From contig JAUCGF010000097.1 in NCBI GenBank assembly GCA_030378005.1, positions 18,501 to 60,820 on the forward strand: 42,320 nt of DNA. The letters are read 5' to 3'. Below the pieces are notes generated by a model that was not told the origin of the DNA, did no database searches, and was given only the letters and a program-made list of their open reading frames with translations. Shown piece after piece: positions 8,749-15,469 of the stretch. Origin of the DNA: Desulfococcaceae bacterium HSG9 (GTDB lineage: Bacteria > Desulfobacterota > Desulfobacteria > Desulfobacterales > JAUCGF01). Numbering within the stretch: position 1 is the first letter of the stretch; each line of letters begins with the position of its first letter. The position numbers and the translations under genes are program-made.

Positions 8749-9033
8749 ATGAACTGTACAACGATTAAAAAAGGATCTGAATGTCTTTTTATGACTGCCA
8801 AAGGATGTTCTTTTAATGGCGGGGTTTGCCATACAACCGTCGATCAGTGTGACGGCTGTGCGCGGTCATCTGAACACGCATCTGCATGGTACTGCGCAGC
8901 ATGTCCGGAGCCGGCATCAAAATGGAAAAATGGAAATTGCAATCTTGCAACCCATGTTAAAGCAGGCGAAGCTGTAATAAAAACCAAGATCAATCCGCTG
9001 AAGGCATCAAAGCGAGCCAGTAGAAAAAGATAA
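8749..9033 (+). CDS. PxxKW family cysteine-rich protein
   Basis: The start is set by a strong AAGAAGGGGG (8731-8740) 8 bases before the ATG; a longer in-frame reading upstream has no such signal. The 94-residue product begins MNCTTIKKGSECLFM and carries about ten cysteines in short CxxC-type spacings (QCDGCARS, WYCAACPEPASKW), followed by a lysine/arginine-rich tail. The PASKW segment is the PxxKW signature of a small family known mainly from Desulfobacterota. Function is unknown; metal binding is inferred from the cysteines. A factor-independent terminator follows directly, so it forms a single-gene unit. Confidence 0.9.
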   Translation: MNCTTIKKGSECLFMTAKGCSFNGGVCHTTVDQCDGCARSSEHASAWYCAACPEPASKWKNGNCNLATHVKAGEAVIKTKINPLKASKRASRKR

Positions 9034-9055
9034 CACGGCTTTGGACAATCCGGTG

Positions 9056-9087
9056 AACCCCGCTTTTGTGTAAAGCGGGGTTTTTTT
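9056..9087 (+). terminator. Rho-independent terminator after the PxxKW gene
   Basis: An 11-bp GC-rich stem (AACCCCGCTTT at 9056-9066 with its complement at 9072-9082) has a 5-base loop and runs into seven T residues (9081-9087). It lies 23 bases after the PxxKW stop and separates that gene from the aminotransferase. Confidence 0.93.
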
Positions 9088-9138
9088 ATCCCATAGCGTC
9101 TGCATTGCCAAATATTATTAACATACAAGGACAATCCA

Positions 9139-10452
9139 ATGAACCCGATTGCTAAAGAACTCAACCAAACTATCACTTCCGGTAACGCCAACCTGATGGC
9201 AATGTTTTCCGACATCGGCCAAAATCTTTTTTTTCCCAAAGGAATTTTGACGCAAAGTGCGGAAGCCAAAGAAAAAGCGCATAAATTCAATGCCACTGTC
9301 GGTATTGCCACTGAAAATGGGAACACAATGCACCTGCCATCAGTGATGAGCGCAATTACTGATATAACACCTGAAAACGCTTTAACGTACGCGCCTTCTT
9401 ACGGCCTTCCGGAATTAAGACAAACGTGGCGTGAAGCGTTGCATCGTAAAAATCCTTCTATCGACGCCCCTGAAGCGATCAGTCTTCCGGTCGTTACCAG
9501 CGGAATCACTCACGGCATCAGTGTATTCGCCGATATATGGGTGAAACCCGATGATGTTATTATCCTGCCAGATATGATGTGGGGCAACTACAATATGATT
9601 TTTTGCGTTCGCAAAGGCGCGCGCATTGAGCAATACCCCCTTTTTTCACAATCCGGCGGTTTCAATCTGGATGCGTTTGAACGAACCGTGCGGCAACAGG
9701 CCGAAGACCGACGCAAGATCATCGTATTATTGAATTTCCCCCATAACCCTTCCGGTTATACGATAACCGAAGCCGAAGCAGATCGTATTGTCGAAATTCT
9801 TACCCGTCTTGCAGAAGGCGGCATTAATGTAATTGCCGTGACTGACGACTCCTATTTCGGCCTCTTTTATGAAGAAGATACGTTAAAAGAGTCTGTTTTT
9901 GCACGTCTTTACAATAAGCACCCGCGTATCCTGGCGGTCAAACTGGATGGTGCGACCAAAGAGGATTTTGTCTGGGGTTTGCGTGTCGGCTTCATAACTT
10001 ACGGCAATAAAATTGAAGGCGACACTGATGCGGTGTATGATGCACTTGTGAAAAAAACGGCCGGGTGTGTGCGTGGGATGGTATCAAATGCCTCGCGTTT
10101 AAGCCAATCGCTTTTATTGAATGCAATGCAAAACGATGCATATCAATCTGAAAAGCAGGCCAAAACCGCAATCCTAAAAGCCCGCGCTTTGTGCGTTAAA
10201 AAGGTTCTCGCAGACCCGAAATACAGCCAGGCATGGGATGTTTATCCGTTTAACTCCGGTTATTTTATGTGTATTCGTCTTAAAAAGCACGATGCTGAAA
10301 CAGTGCGGCGTCATCTGCTTGACAAATATGGTGTGGGGTTGATTGCCATTGGTCAAAAGAATCTGAGGGTTGCCTTTTCTTGCCTGGATGAAAACCAAAT
10401 TCCAGAATTATTTGATATCCTTCTTCAGGGCATTGAAGATTTGGATAAATAA
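9139..10452 (+). CDS. PLP-dependent aminotransferase, class I/II fold type I
   Basis: The 437-residue product has the aspartate-aminotransferase fold residues in order: YAPSYGLPELR near 84-94, NFPHNPSGY at 199-207, D236 in VTDDSYFG (pyridine-nitrogen contact), the Schiff-base lysine K274 in DGATKEDF, and R282 in GLRVGF. It should transfer an amino group between an amino acid and a 2-oxoacid; the substrate cannot be named, though the layout resembles aromatic or broad-specificity bacterial aminotransferases. AAGGA 7 bases upstream supports the ATG. It is transcribed alone after the terminator at 9056-9087. Confidence 0.92.
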   Translation: MNPIAKELNQTITSGNANLMAMFSDIGQNLFFPKGILTQSAEAKEKAHKFNATVGIATENGNTMHLPSVMSAITDITPENALTYAPSYGLPELRQTWREALHRKNPSIDAPEAISLPVVTSGITHGISVFADIWVKPDDVIILPDMMWGNYNMIFCVRKGARIEQYPLFSQSGGFNLDAFERTVRQQAEDRRKIIVLLNFPHNPSGYTITEAEADRIVEILTRLAEGGINVIAVTDDSYFGLFYEEDTLKESVFARLYNKHPRILAVKLDGATKEDFVWGLRVGFITYGNKIEGDTDAVYDALVKKTAGCVRGMVSNASRLSQSLLLNAMQNDAYQSEKQAKTAILKARALCVKKVLADPKYSQAWDVYPFNSGYFMCIRLKKHDAETVRRHLLDKYGVGLIAIGQKNLRVAFSCLDENQIPELFDILLQGIEDLDK

Positions 10453-10794
10453 ATATCACTATGATCTTGTGCTTAGGTGATTTGCGAAAAAGAAAATACC
10501 AATCCTGCTTGTCTTTTTTCTCGTCTTCTGTGTTACACTAGAGGCCGAATACATGAAGTATGCAACCTCTGCCGCACCTTGAAGACGAAATAAAACCCTT
10601 CGCAACTTTGGTATATTCTTATCCGCAAAGCACCTTATGATCGGGGATGAAATAACTTCCCCATTTCATAATCTTAATCATAATCTTAATCTGAACGATT
10701 AAGATTATGAGTACGATTAGGATTATGAATTCAAAATCAAAATACAAATGGGGGAAGTTATTTCGTCCTCATTCCTTAGTTAAAAAAGAATACG
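10453..10794. other. Intergenic region, aminotransferase to PD-(D/E)XK gene
   Basis: The first ~190 bases contain no gene; a nine-codon frame near 10552 is too short to support. The second part is a large nested palindrome described separately. The promoter of the downstream pair must lie here or within the palindrome, but no clear -35/-10 pair was picked. Confidence 0.5.
10645..10768. repeat. Nested palindrome (MITE-like), ~124 bp
   Basis: The outer arms are GGATGAAATAACTTCCCC (from 10645) and its near-perfect complement ending at 10768, with one substitution and one extra G. Inside, CATAATCTTAATC occurs twice directly (10667-10679 and 10679-10691), facing GATTAAGATTATG (10697-10709) and the variant GATTAGGATTATG (10715-10727). 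The whole can fold into one long hairpin. It ends 26 bases before the next start codon, so it would sit in the leader of that mRNA. Confidence 0.85.
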
Positions 10795-11391
10795 ATGGGT
10801 TACAGCAATTTTACCTTTGATAAAATCAGAAAAGAGCTTCATCTCATAACTGAGGATAAGGCCGGTCTTTTCAGCCATATAGCTGAAGTAGAAATAGATG
10901 AGTATTTTTTAAAGCATTTGAAAAAAGACAATATCCCTCTCGGACTCGCAATTAATACTGAGAAAGCCCGATCAGAACTGATTATAACTCCGGTGCTGCT
11001 CGAACTGAGAAAGATGACGAATAGAAGAATAAGTCTCTTTTCAGGGATTCAATTTGATGTTATCGAAGAACAGGGTTTGAATGGCGTCTGTGATTTTATT
11101 GTCAGTCTTTCTGTGGAACAGTTTTTTTTGGATGCTCCCGTAGTTGTCATAGTGGAGGCCAAAAAAGAGAATATAATAAAGGGGCTGCCGCAGTGTATTG
11201 CCGAAATGAGGGCAGCTCAGATATTCAACGAAAAAAGAGAAAATCAGATTGAAACAGTTTACGGAATTGTAACAACCGGAAGCAACTGGAAATTTTTAAA
11301 ATTGCAAAATCAGATGGTCTCCATAGATTTTGACGAATATCATATAAAAGAGTTGAACAGAATCATGGGAATATTGCTTAGTATGTGTTAA
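10795..11391 (+). CDS. PD-(D/E)XK nuclease-like protein of unknown function
   Basis: The 198-residue product has a plausible restriction-endonuclease-fold core: D100 in GVCDFIVS, then after a hydrophobic strand E121-x-K123 in VVIVEAKKEN, with Q132 in the following helix. An N-terminal helical region with ELIITPVLLELRK precedes it, as in many stand-alone proteins related to type I restriction R-subunit N-termini. No helicase or methylase partner is adjacent. Whether it is an active nuclease is inference from the motif. The start has only a weak AAGAA nearby. It ends against hypF; a GTG for hypF would overlap its stop. Confidence 0.7.
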   Translation: MGYSNFTFDKIRKELHLITEDKAGLFSHIAEVEIDEYFLKHLKKDNIPLGLAINTEKARSELIITPVLLELRKMTNRRISLFSGIQFDVIEEQGLNGVCDFIVSLSVEQFFLDAPVVVIVEAKKENIIKGLPQCIAEMRAAQIFNEKRENQIETVYGIVTTGSNWKFLKLQNQMVSIDFDEYHIKELNRIMGILLSMC

Positions 11392-11414
11392 ACTGCCGCT
11401 CTGCAAACCAGCCG

Positions 11415-13745
11415 ATGCTAAAACCCTCTAATTTGCTTACTTCTGCTTTCACCTCTTCTCAAAACCCTGTCGCCCGCAAAATCCTGATTAAAGGGATTGT
11501 TCAGGGCGTAGGGTTTCGGCCTTTTGTGTATCTGCTCGCCCATAAGTACGAATTGAAAGGTACCGTTTCCAATACGGCAGCAGGTGTATTGATTTATACA
11601 GAAGGCGCACTGCAAAGTATCCAGGACTTTTGTACGGACCTGGAAAAGGAAAGCCCGCCACTGGCGCACATTACTGACATTACGGTTTCATCTGAGTCAA
11701 TCCGCAATTATCCTGATTTTACAATTATCCAAAGCCAGGATAACGGACGCCGTACCACTCTTATCTCTCCTGATGTTGCCGTATGTGATGACTGCCGCGC
11801 TGAACTGGTCGATCCGCATAATCGTCGTTATCAATATCCGTTTATCAACTGTACCAATTGCGGGCCTCGCTACACAATTATAAAAGATGTCCCTTATGAC
11901 CGGCCAAGCACATGTATGCACAAATTTGCGTTATGCCGTCTATGTCAGGCCGAATATGACAACCCACATAATCGACGCTTTCATGCCCAACCGAATGCGT
12001 GTCCTGCTTGCGGTCCCCATGTTTCCCTATATGACAACCAAAAGTCCCTCATTACAGATGTTAATGCTAATACCATTGAAGAAACGGTCAGACTGCTGAA
12101 ACAAGGCGCAATAATCGTAATTAAGGGTTTAGGCGGTTTTCATCTCGTAGCGGATGCCACTGATAATAATGCGATTTTACGGTTGCGCAGGCGAAAACAG
12201 CGTGACGCCAAGCCCCTTGCTATGATGGCCGGAACTGTTGATCAAATACGGCGGTTCGCTCATGTAAATCCGGATGAAGAAATTCTCTTAAACAGTTACC
12301 AACGTCCTATTGTACTCCTGACTAAAAAGCAAAATCATCTCATCGCATCCGCCGTAGCACCCCATAATCGTTATCTGGGAGTGATGCTGCCCTATACCCC
12401 ACTGCATTATCTGCTGTTTAATTATAATTTTGAAGCGCTCGTAATGACCAGCGGCAATTCGGGAGGAATGCCGATATGTATTGCTAATGGCGATGCTTTT
12501 AAAATGTTGTCGGATATTGCTGATTATTTTCTGATTCATAATCGCGATATCTGTTTGCGTTGTGACGACTCGGTTGTTAAATACACACATGGTGCTGTGC
12601 GTTTTTTGCGACGCGCCCGGGGCTATGCACCGATGCCCATTTTTCTTAGGCACGACACGTTGCCGATCCTTGCCTGCGGCGGTGAATTGAAAAACACGGT
12701 ATGCCTGACCAAAGGCGACCAGGCTTTTCTGAGCCAGCATATCGGCGATCTTAAAAATCACGAAACCTATATCGGCTTTCAGCAGACGATCAGGCATCTG
12801 CAAAAAATACTGGATATCAAACCCGAAATTGTCGCCTGTGACCTGCACCCCGATTATCTCAGCACACGCTATGCCCGGGAACTTAATACCACAGTAATTG
12901 CCGTGCAGCACCACCATGCGCACATCATAAGCTGTCTGGCTGAAAATCGGGCGCAAGGTCCTGTCATCGGCCTTGCTTTGGATGGTACCGGGTATGGTTC
13001 GGACGGGGCGGCTTGGGGCGGTGAGGTTTTACTGGCCGATATGGATCAGTTTCAGCGCATGGCGTCGTTGGCTTATACCGCTCTTCCCGGAAACAATGCG
13101 GCTGTTAAAGCTCCGTGGCGCCTGGCTGTGAGTTATCTGTACGCATCCTTTGGGGAAGATTTTCAGAATCTGAATCTGCCCCTGTTTGAACAGGTTGGGG
13201 ATCAGAAAATTCGCTTCATCGCAGACATGATCAATAAAAAAATCAATTCCCCCTTAACGTCCAGTCTGGGGCGGTTGTTCGACGGTGTTGCCGCAATTAT
13301 CGGTTTATGCAATCATATTTCCTTTGAAGGGCAAGCTGCTATGAACTTGGAAATGATTGCCGCAGACAGCGTTGAAACATCATACAACTATGAATTGGAT
13401 TATCAGGAAGTCTGCCTGATTTTATGGCAACCGCTGATACGAGGCATTGTTCAAGATATGCACAACGGTGTTTCCGTGGCAATCATCAGCGCCAGATTTC
13501 ACGCCACAGTGATAAAAATGTTTTGTGAGGCTTGTGAAGTAATTAGAAAAAAAAGCGGTGTCAATCAAGTCGCTTTAAGCGGCGGTGTCTTTCAAAACAC
13601 GTTTATTTTAACAGGTATGATGCGCTTGCTTCAAAAAAAAGATTTTCAGGTTTATACGCACAAAATAACGCCTTGCAATGATGGCGGTTTGTCATTGGGA
13701 CAGGCGCTGATTGCCGATGCGATTGCCAAAAGTTCGAGGCATTAA
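11415..13745 (+). CDS. hypF: Carbamoyltransferase HypF, [NiFe]-hydrogenase maturation
   Basis: The domains are all present in order: acylphosphatase-like (KGIVQGVGFRPF), two CxxC-x18-CxxC zinc fingers (CDDCRAEL...CTNCGPRYT and CRLCQAEY...CPACGPH), a YrdC-like domain (IKGLGGFHLVADA, KRRKQRDAKPLAMM type), and the Kae1-like C-terminal domain (QHHHAHIISCLAEN, GLALDGTGYGSDGAAWGGE, LSGGVFQNTFIL). HypF activates carbamoyl phosphate with ATP and passes the carbamoyl group to HypE, the source of the CN ligands of [NiFe] hydrogenases. I chose the ATG at 11415 (776 residues); a GTG at 11385, overlapping the upstream stop, is possible. No other hyp or hydrogenase gene is in the window. Confidence 0.97.
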   Translation: MLKPSNLLTSAFTSSQNPVARKILIKGIVQGVGFRPFVYLLAHKYELKGTVSNTAAGVLIYTEGALQSIQDFCTDLEKESPPLAHITDITVSSESIRNYPDFTIIQSQDNGRRTTLISPDVAVCDDCRAELVDPHNRRYQYPFINCTNCGPRYTIIKDVPYDRPSTCMHKFALCRLCQAEYDNPHNRRFHAQPNACPACGPHVSLYDNQKSLITDVNANTIEETVRLLKQGAIIVIKGLGGFHLVADATDNNAILRLRRRKQRDAKPLAMMAGTVDQIRRFAHVNPDEEILLNSYQRPIVLLTKKQNHLIASAVAPHNRYLGVMLPYTPLHYLLFNYNFEALVMTSGNSGGMPICIANGDAFKMLSDIADYFLIHNRDICLRCDDSVVKYTHGAVRFLRRARGYAPMPIFLRHDTLPILACGGELKNTVCLTKGDQAFLSQHIGDLKNHETYIGFQQTIRHLQKILDIKPEIVACDLHPDYLSTRYARELNTTVIAVQHHHAHIISCLAENRAQGPVIGLALDGTGYGSDGAAWGGEVLLADMDQFQRMASLAYTALPGNNAAVKAPWRLAVSYLYASFGEDFQNLNLPLFEQVGDQKIRFIADMINKKINSPLTSSLGRLFDGVAAIIGLCNHISFEGQAAMNLEMIAADSVETSYNYELDYQEVCLILWQPLIRGIVQDMHNGVSVAIISARFHATVIKMFCEACEVIRKKSGVNQVALSGGVFQNTFILTGMMRLLQKKDFQVYTHKITPCNDGGLSLGQALIADAIAKSSRH

Positions 13746-13921
13746 CTGATTTTATTATTTTGTCCTTTTTGATATTTTTACAGGGCAATTGTATGAAAAA
13801 TCAGCAGATAATAGCGTCACTTGTACAAAATTCAATATTCAATACTCAATACTCCTTTTTAGATCGACTGATTATCTCTGTCACCTCTCCATTGAGGGTA
13901 TCATATTCCGAGTACGAATAA

Positions 13922-14392
13922 TCACCATTTGGGTTTGGTTCCTCCGTCATAAGCTTTTGCAAGTTTTTTTTCCAACAGCATTTTTGCAATATCTTTTCTG
14001 TCACAAAATACTGTTGCCAGCATTCGGCCGTATTTATCCTTCATGCTGATATTGTACAAATGAACCTTGCGCGCTGTTTGAACTTCTGATTCAACAAAAT
14101 CTTTTGCTTTTTGCGCTTTTGCTTTCACAGATGGACGGCGGTCTCTCAGTTCCGGTGTGTCAATGCCACGAACACGGATGCCTATGGGTTTGTTGTCTAT
14201 GGGTTTGTGGCCCTTGACAAAGGCAAATAGCGTATCTCCGTCATAGACCCTGTCAACTTTTTTGACAGTGCTGTGCCAGACGCACTTAGGGTCGCGCTTT
14301 GGCAATGGATCTCTCCGTTTCCGCAGAGATTTAAAGACAGTAATAACGATTATTAAACCTGCGATTATGTAAAAATAGTCTGATTCGTTCAT
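13922..14392 (-). CDS. Membrane-anchored thermonuclease (staphylococcal nuclease homologue)
   Basis: The 156-residue product starts with a membrane segment (FYIIAGLIIVITVF, about residues 7-20) followed by a basic patch (KSLRKRRD), so it should be tethered at the inner membrane. The nuclease domain keeps the family residues: VDRVYDGDTLF, VRGIDTPEL with the catalytic-type arginine and glutamate, and DKYGRMLA with the second arginine. It would be a calcium-dependent endonuclease for DNA or RNA. The cysteine in DPKCVW is uncommon. The upstream signal is weak. It lies downstream of the lipoprotein gene on the same strand but is separated from it by a terminator-like hairpin. Confidence 0.9.
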   Translation of the reverse strand: MNESDYFYIIAGLIIVITVFKSLRKRRDPLPKRDPKCVWHSTVKKVDRVYDGDTLFAFVKGHKPIDNKPIGIRVRGIDTPELRDRRPSVKAKAQKAKDFVESEVQTARKVHLYNISMKDKYGRMLATVFCDRKDIAKMLLEKKLAKAYDGGTKPKW

Positions 14393-14406
14393 AATACATC
14401 ACTTTT

Positions 14407-14429
14407 GTTCCTACGTTCTGCGTGGGAAC
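14407..14429. repeat. Short GTTCC...GGAAC hairpin
   Basis: GTTCCTACG and CGTGGGAAC pair around a TTCTG loop with one G-T mismatch. It lies just upstream of the thermonuclease start. Similar GTTCCCACG-CGTGGGAAC repeats are scattered through many proteobacterial genomes; only one copy is seen here. Confidence 0.55.
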
Positions 14430-14467
14430 GAGGAAGTTGTAAAATTCGGCTGACTTAATATGGAACA

Positions 14468-14532
14468 AAAAATCGGGTTTCTAAAGCAATAAAAATCCAG
14501 GATAGTTACAATGGCTGAGAAACCCGATTTTT
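14468..14532 (-). terminator. Terminator-like hairpin after the lipoprotein gene
   Basis: On the minus strand a 15-bp stem (complementary arms 14518-14532 and 14468-14482, core AAATCGGGTTT) encloses a 35-base loop and is followed by a run of T. It lies 37 bases beyond the lipoprotein stop. The long loop is unusual for an intrinsic terminator, so a repeat element serving as a terminator is the alternative. Confidence 0.6.
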
Positions 14533-14568
14533 AAGCTGTTCCGGCATTATGTCAGCAGCCTGAAATTC

Positions 14569-15036
14569 TTAATCCTTAACAGCTTCGTTATATAATTCCT
14601 TAGCCTTATTGATCGCGGTATTGGAAAAATCTTTTACCTTATTTTTCGTTTTAAACAAGGTCAAAGAATAGTTCCCCGAAAATCCCATTATTTTGGCCCC
14701 ATCTGATAAAGGCTCTCCTGTGTCTTCGATGGTATCACGTTTCAACTGACTGTCTGATATATAGAATACAACGTTGCTTTTCATCAGGTCATCATATTCG
14801 TTCTTAATTGATATCTTTATGATACCCATATTATTAGCCGCAGACTGTTGGGCCAGCACTTCTCCAATTTCAAGATTTTCTGAATATACGCCCTTGTTGA
14901 CCATTTCCGGTTTTTTTTCAAAAATCACATTATAAACCTTGTCAATAGAAACATCCTTGACATTGTCCATTGTCATTGTTGAGCAACCGATGGTTGTTGT
15001 CATTAAAAGAATCGCGATAATAACCAATTGTTTCAT
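14569..15036 (-). CDS. Putative lipoprotein, possibly MlaD/MCE-like
   Basis: The 155-residue product has a lipoprotein signal peptide: MKQLVIIAILLMTTTIGC with the lipobox cysteine at residue 18. A perfect AGGAGG sits just upstream of the ATG. The mature part has a beta-rich stretch (LEIGEVLAQQSAANNMGIIK, then YDDLMKSNVVFYISD) that recalls the MCE domain of MlaD-type lipid-transport proteins, followed by a helical tail. The MCE match is by eye and weak, and no permease or ATPase genes are near. It appears to be a single-gene unit ending at the hairpin at 14468-14532. Confidence 0.65.
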   Translation of the reverse strand: MKQLVIIAILLMTTTIGCSTMTMDNVKDVSIDKVYNVIFEKKPEMVNKGVYSENLEIGEVLAQQSAANNMGIIKISIKNEYDDLMKSNVVFYISDSQLKRDTIEDTGEPLSDGAKIMGFSGNYSLTLFKTKNKVKDFSNTAINKAKELYNEAVKD

Positions 15037-15086
15037 AATAAATCCTCCTTTTCTAAAATAATTAAGTATGTTACCCTCAAATCACG

Positions 15087-15427
15087 TTAAACACAATTAA
15101 CACATCTGATTGAATTTGTAAAGCCGTATTTCAAGGACAGGCTTTTTTTAAGGTCTGATGCGATCCCAAGATAATCCGCCACAAGTCCGCCGGATTTTTC
15201 CTTATAAACACGGTTCATCCGGGCAATGGCCTCGCATGGGTTTGTCAATATAAGTACCTGGACAAAAGTTTTCCGGTATTTTAGAAATCGGATTTTTTAG
15301 AAAAATCCGATTTCCAGCAGAATTTGTAACCTGAAAATATATGTCCAAGTACTTAAAGCGTGTTTAAGCAAGGCACGTCAAAACCGGTCAGCCACATATC
15401 CCGGACAATCACGAGTTTAAGCCCATC
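15087..15427 (-). pseudogene. hsdR: Remnant of a type I restriction R subunit (hsdR) C-terminal motor region
   Basis: Reading the minus strand from 15427 gives GLKLVIVRDMWLTGFDVP, a hallmark of the HsdR helicase. The frame is then broken by a 101-bp palindromic insert. Beyond it the frame resumes with YIDKPM, jumps by a small deletion, and continues as [20 protein letters not shown] and [13 protein letters not shown] to a stop at 15087-15089. Removing the insert restores NTLYIDKP across the junction. Only ~75 residues of a ~1000-residue protein remain and no hsdM or hsdS is nearby, so this is a decayed relic next to the GH31 gene. Confidence 0.85.
15253..15353. mobile_element. 101-bp MITE with TA target duplication, inserted in the hsdR remnant
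   Basis: The element begins AGTACCTGGACA (15253-15264) and ends with the complement of AGTACTTGGACA (15342-15353), an 11/12 match. It is flanked by TA on both sides (15251-15252 and 15354-15355). The centre holds a 14-bp hairpin (15284-15297 with 15301-15314). There is no coding capacity. A TA duplication is the hallmark of IS630/Tc1-mariner transposition, so a related transposase elsewhere in the genome is inferred. Confidence 0.85.
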
Positions 15428-15469
15428 TCATTATTAATGATCAGGGCGAATTGCCAGCTTTCTGATTTT

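Noticed and set aside
12288..12956. Minus-strand open frame of 222 codons
   Set aside because: It is antisense to hypF, whose motifs continue unbroken through the region.
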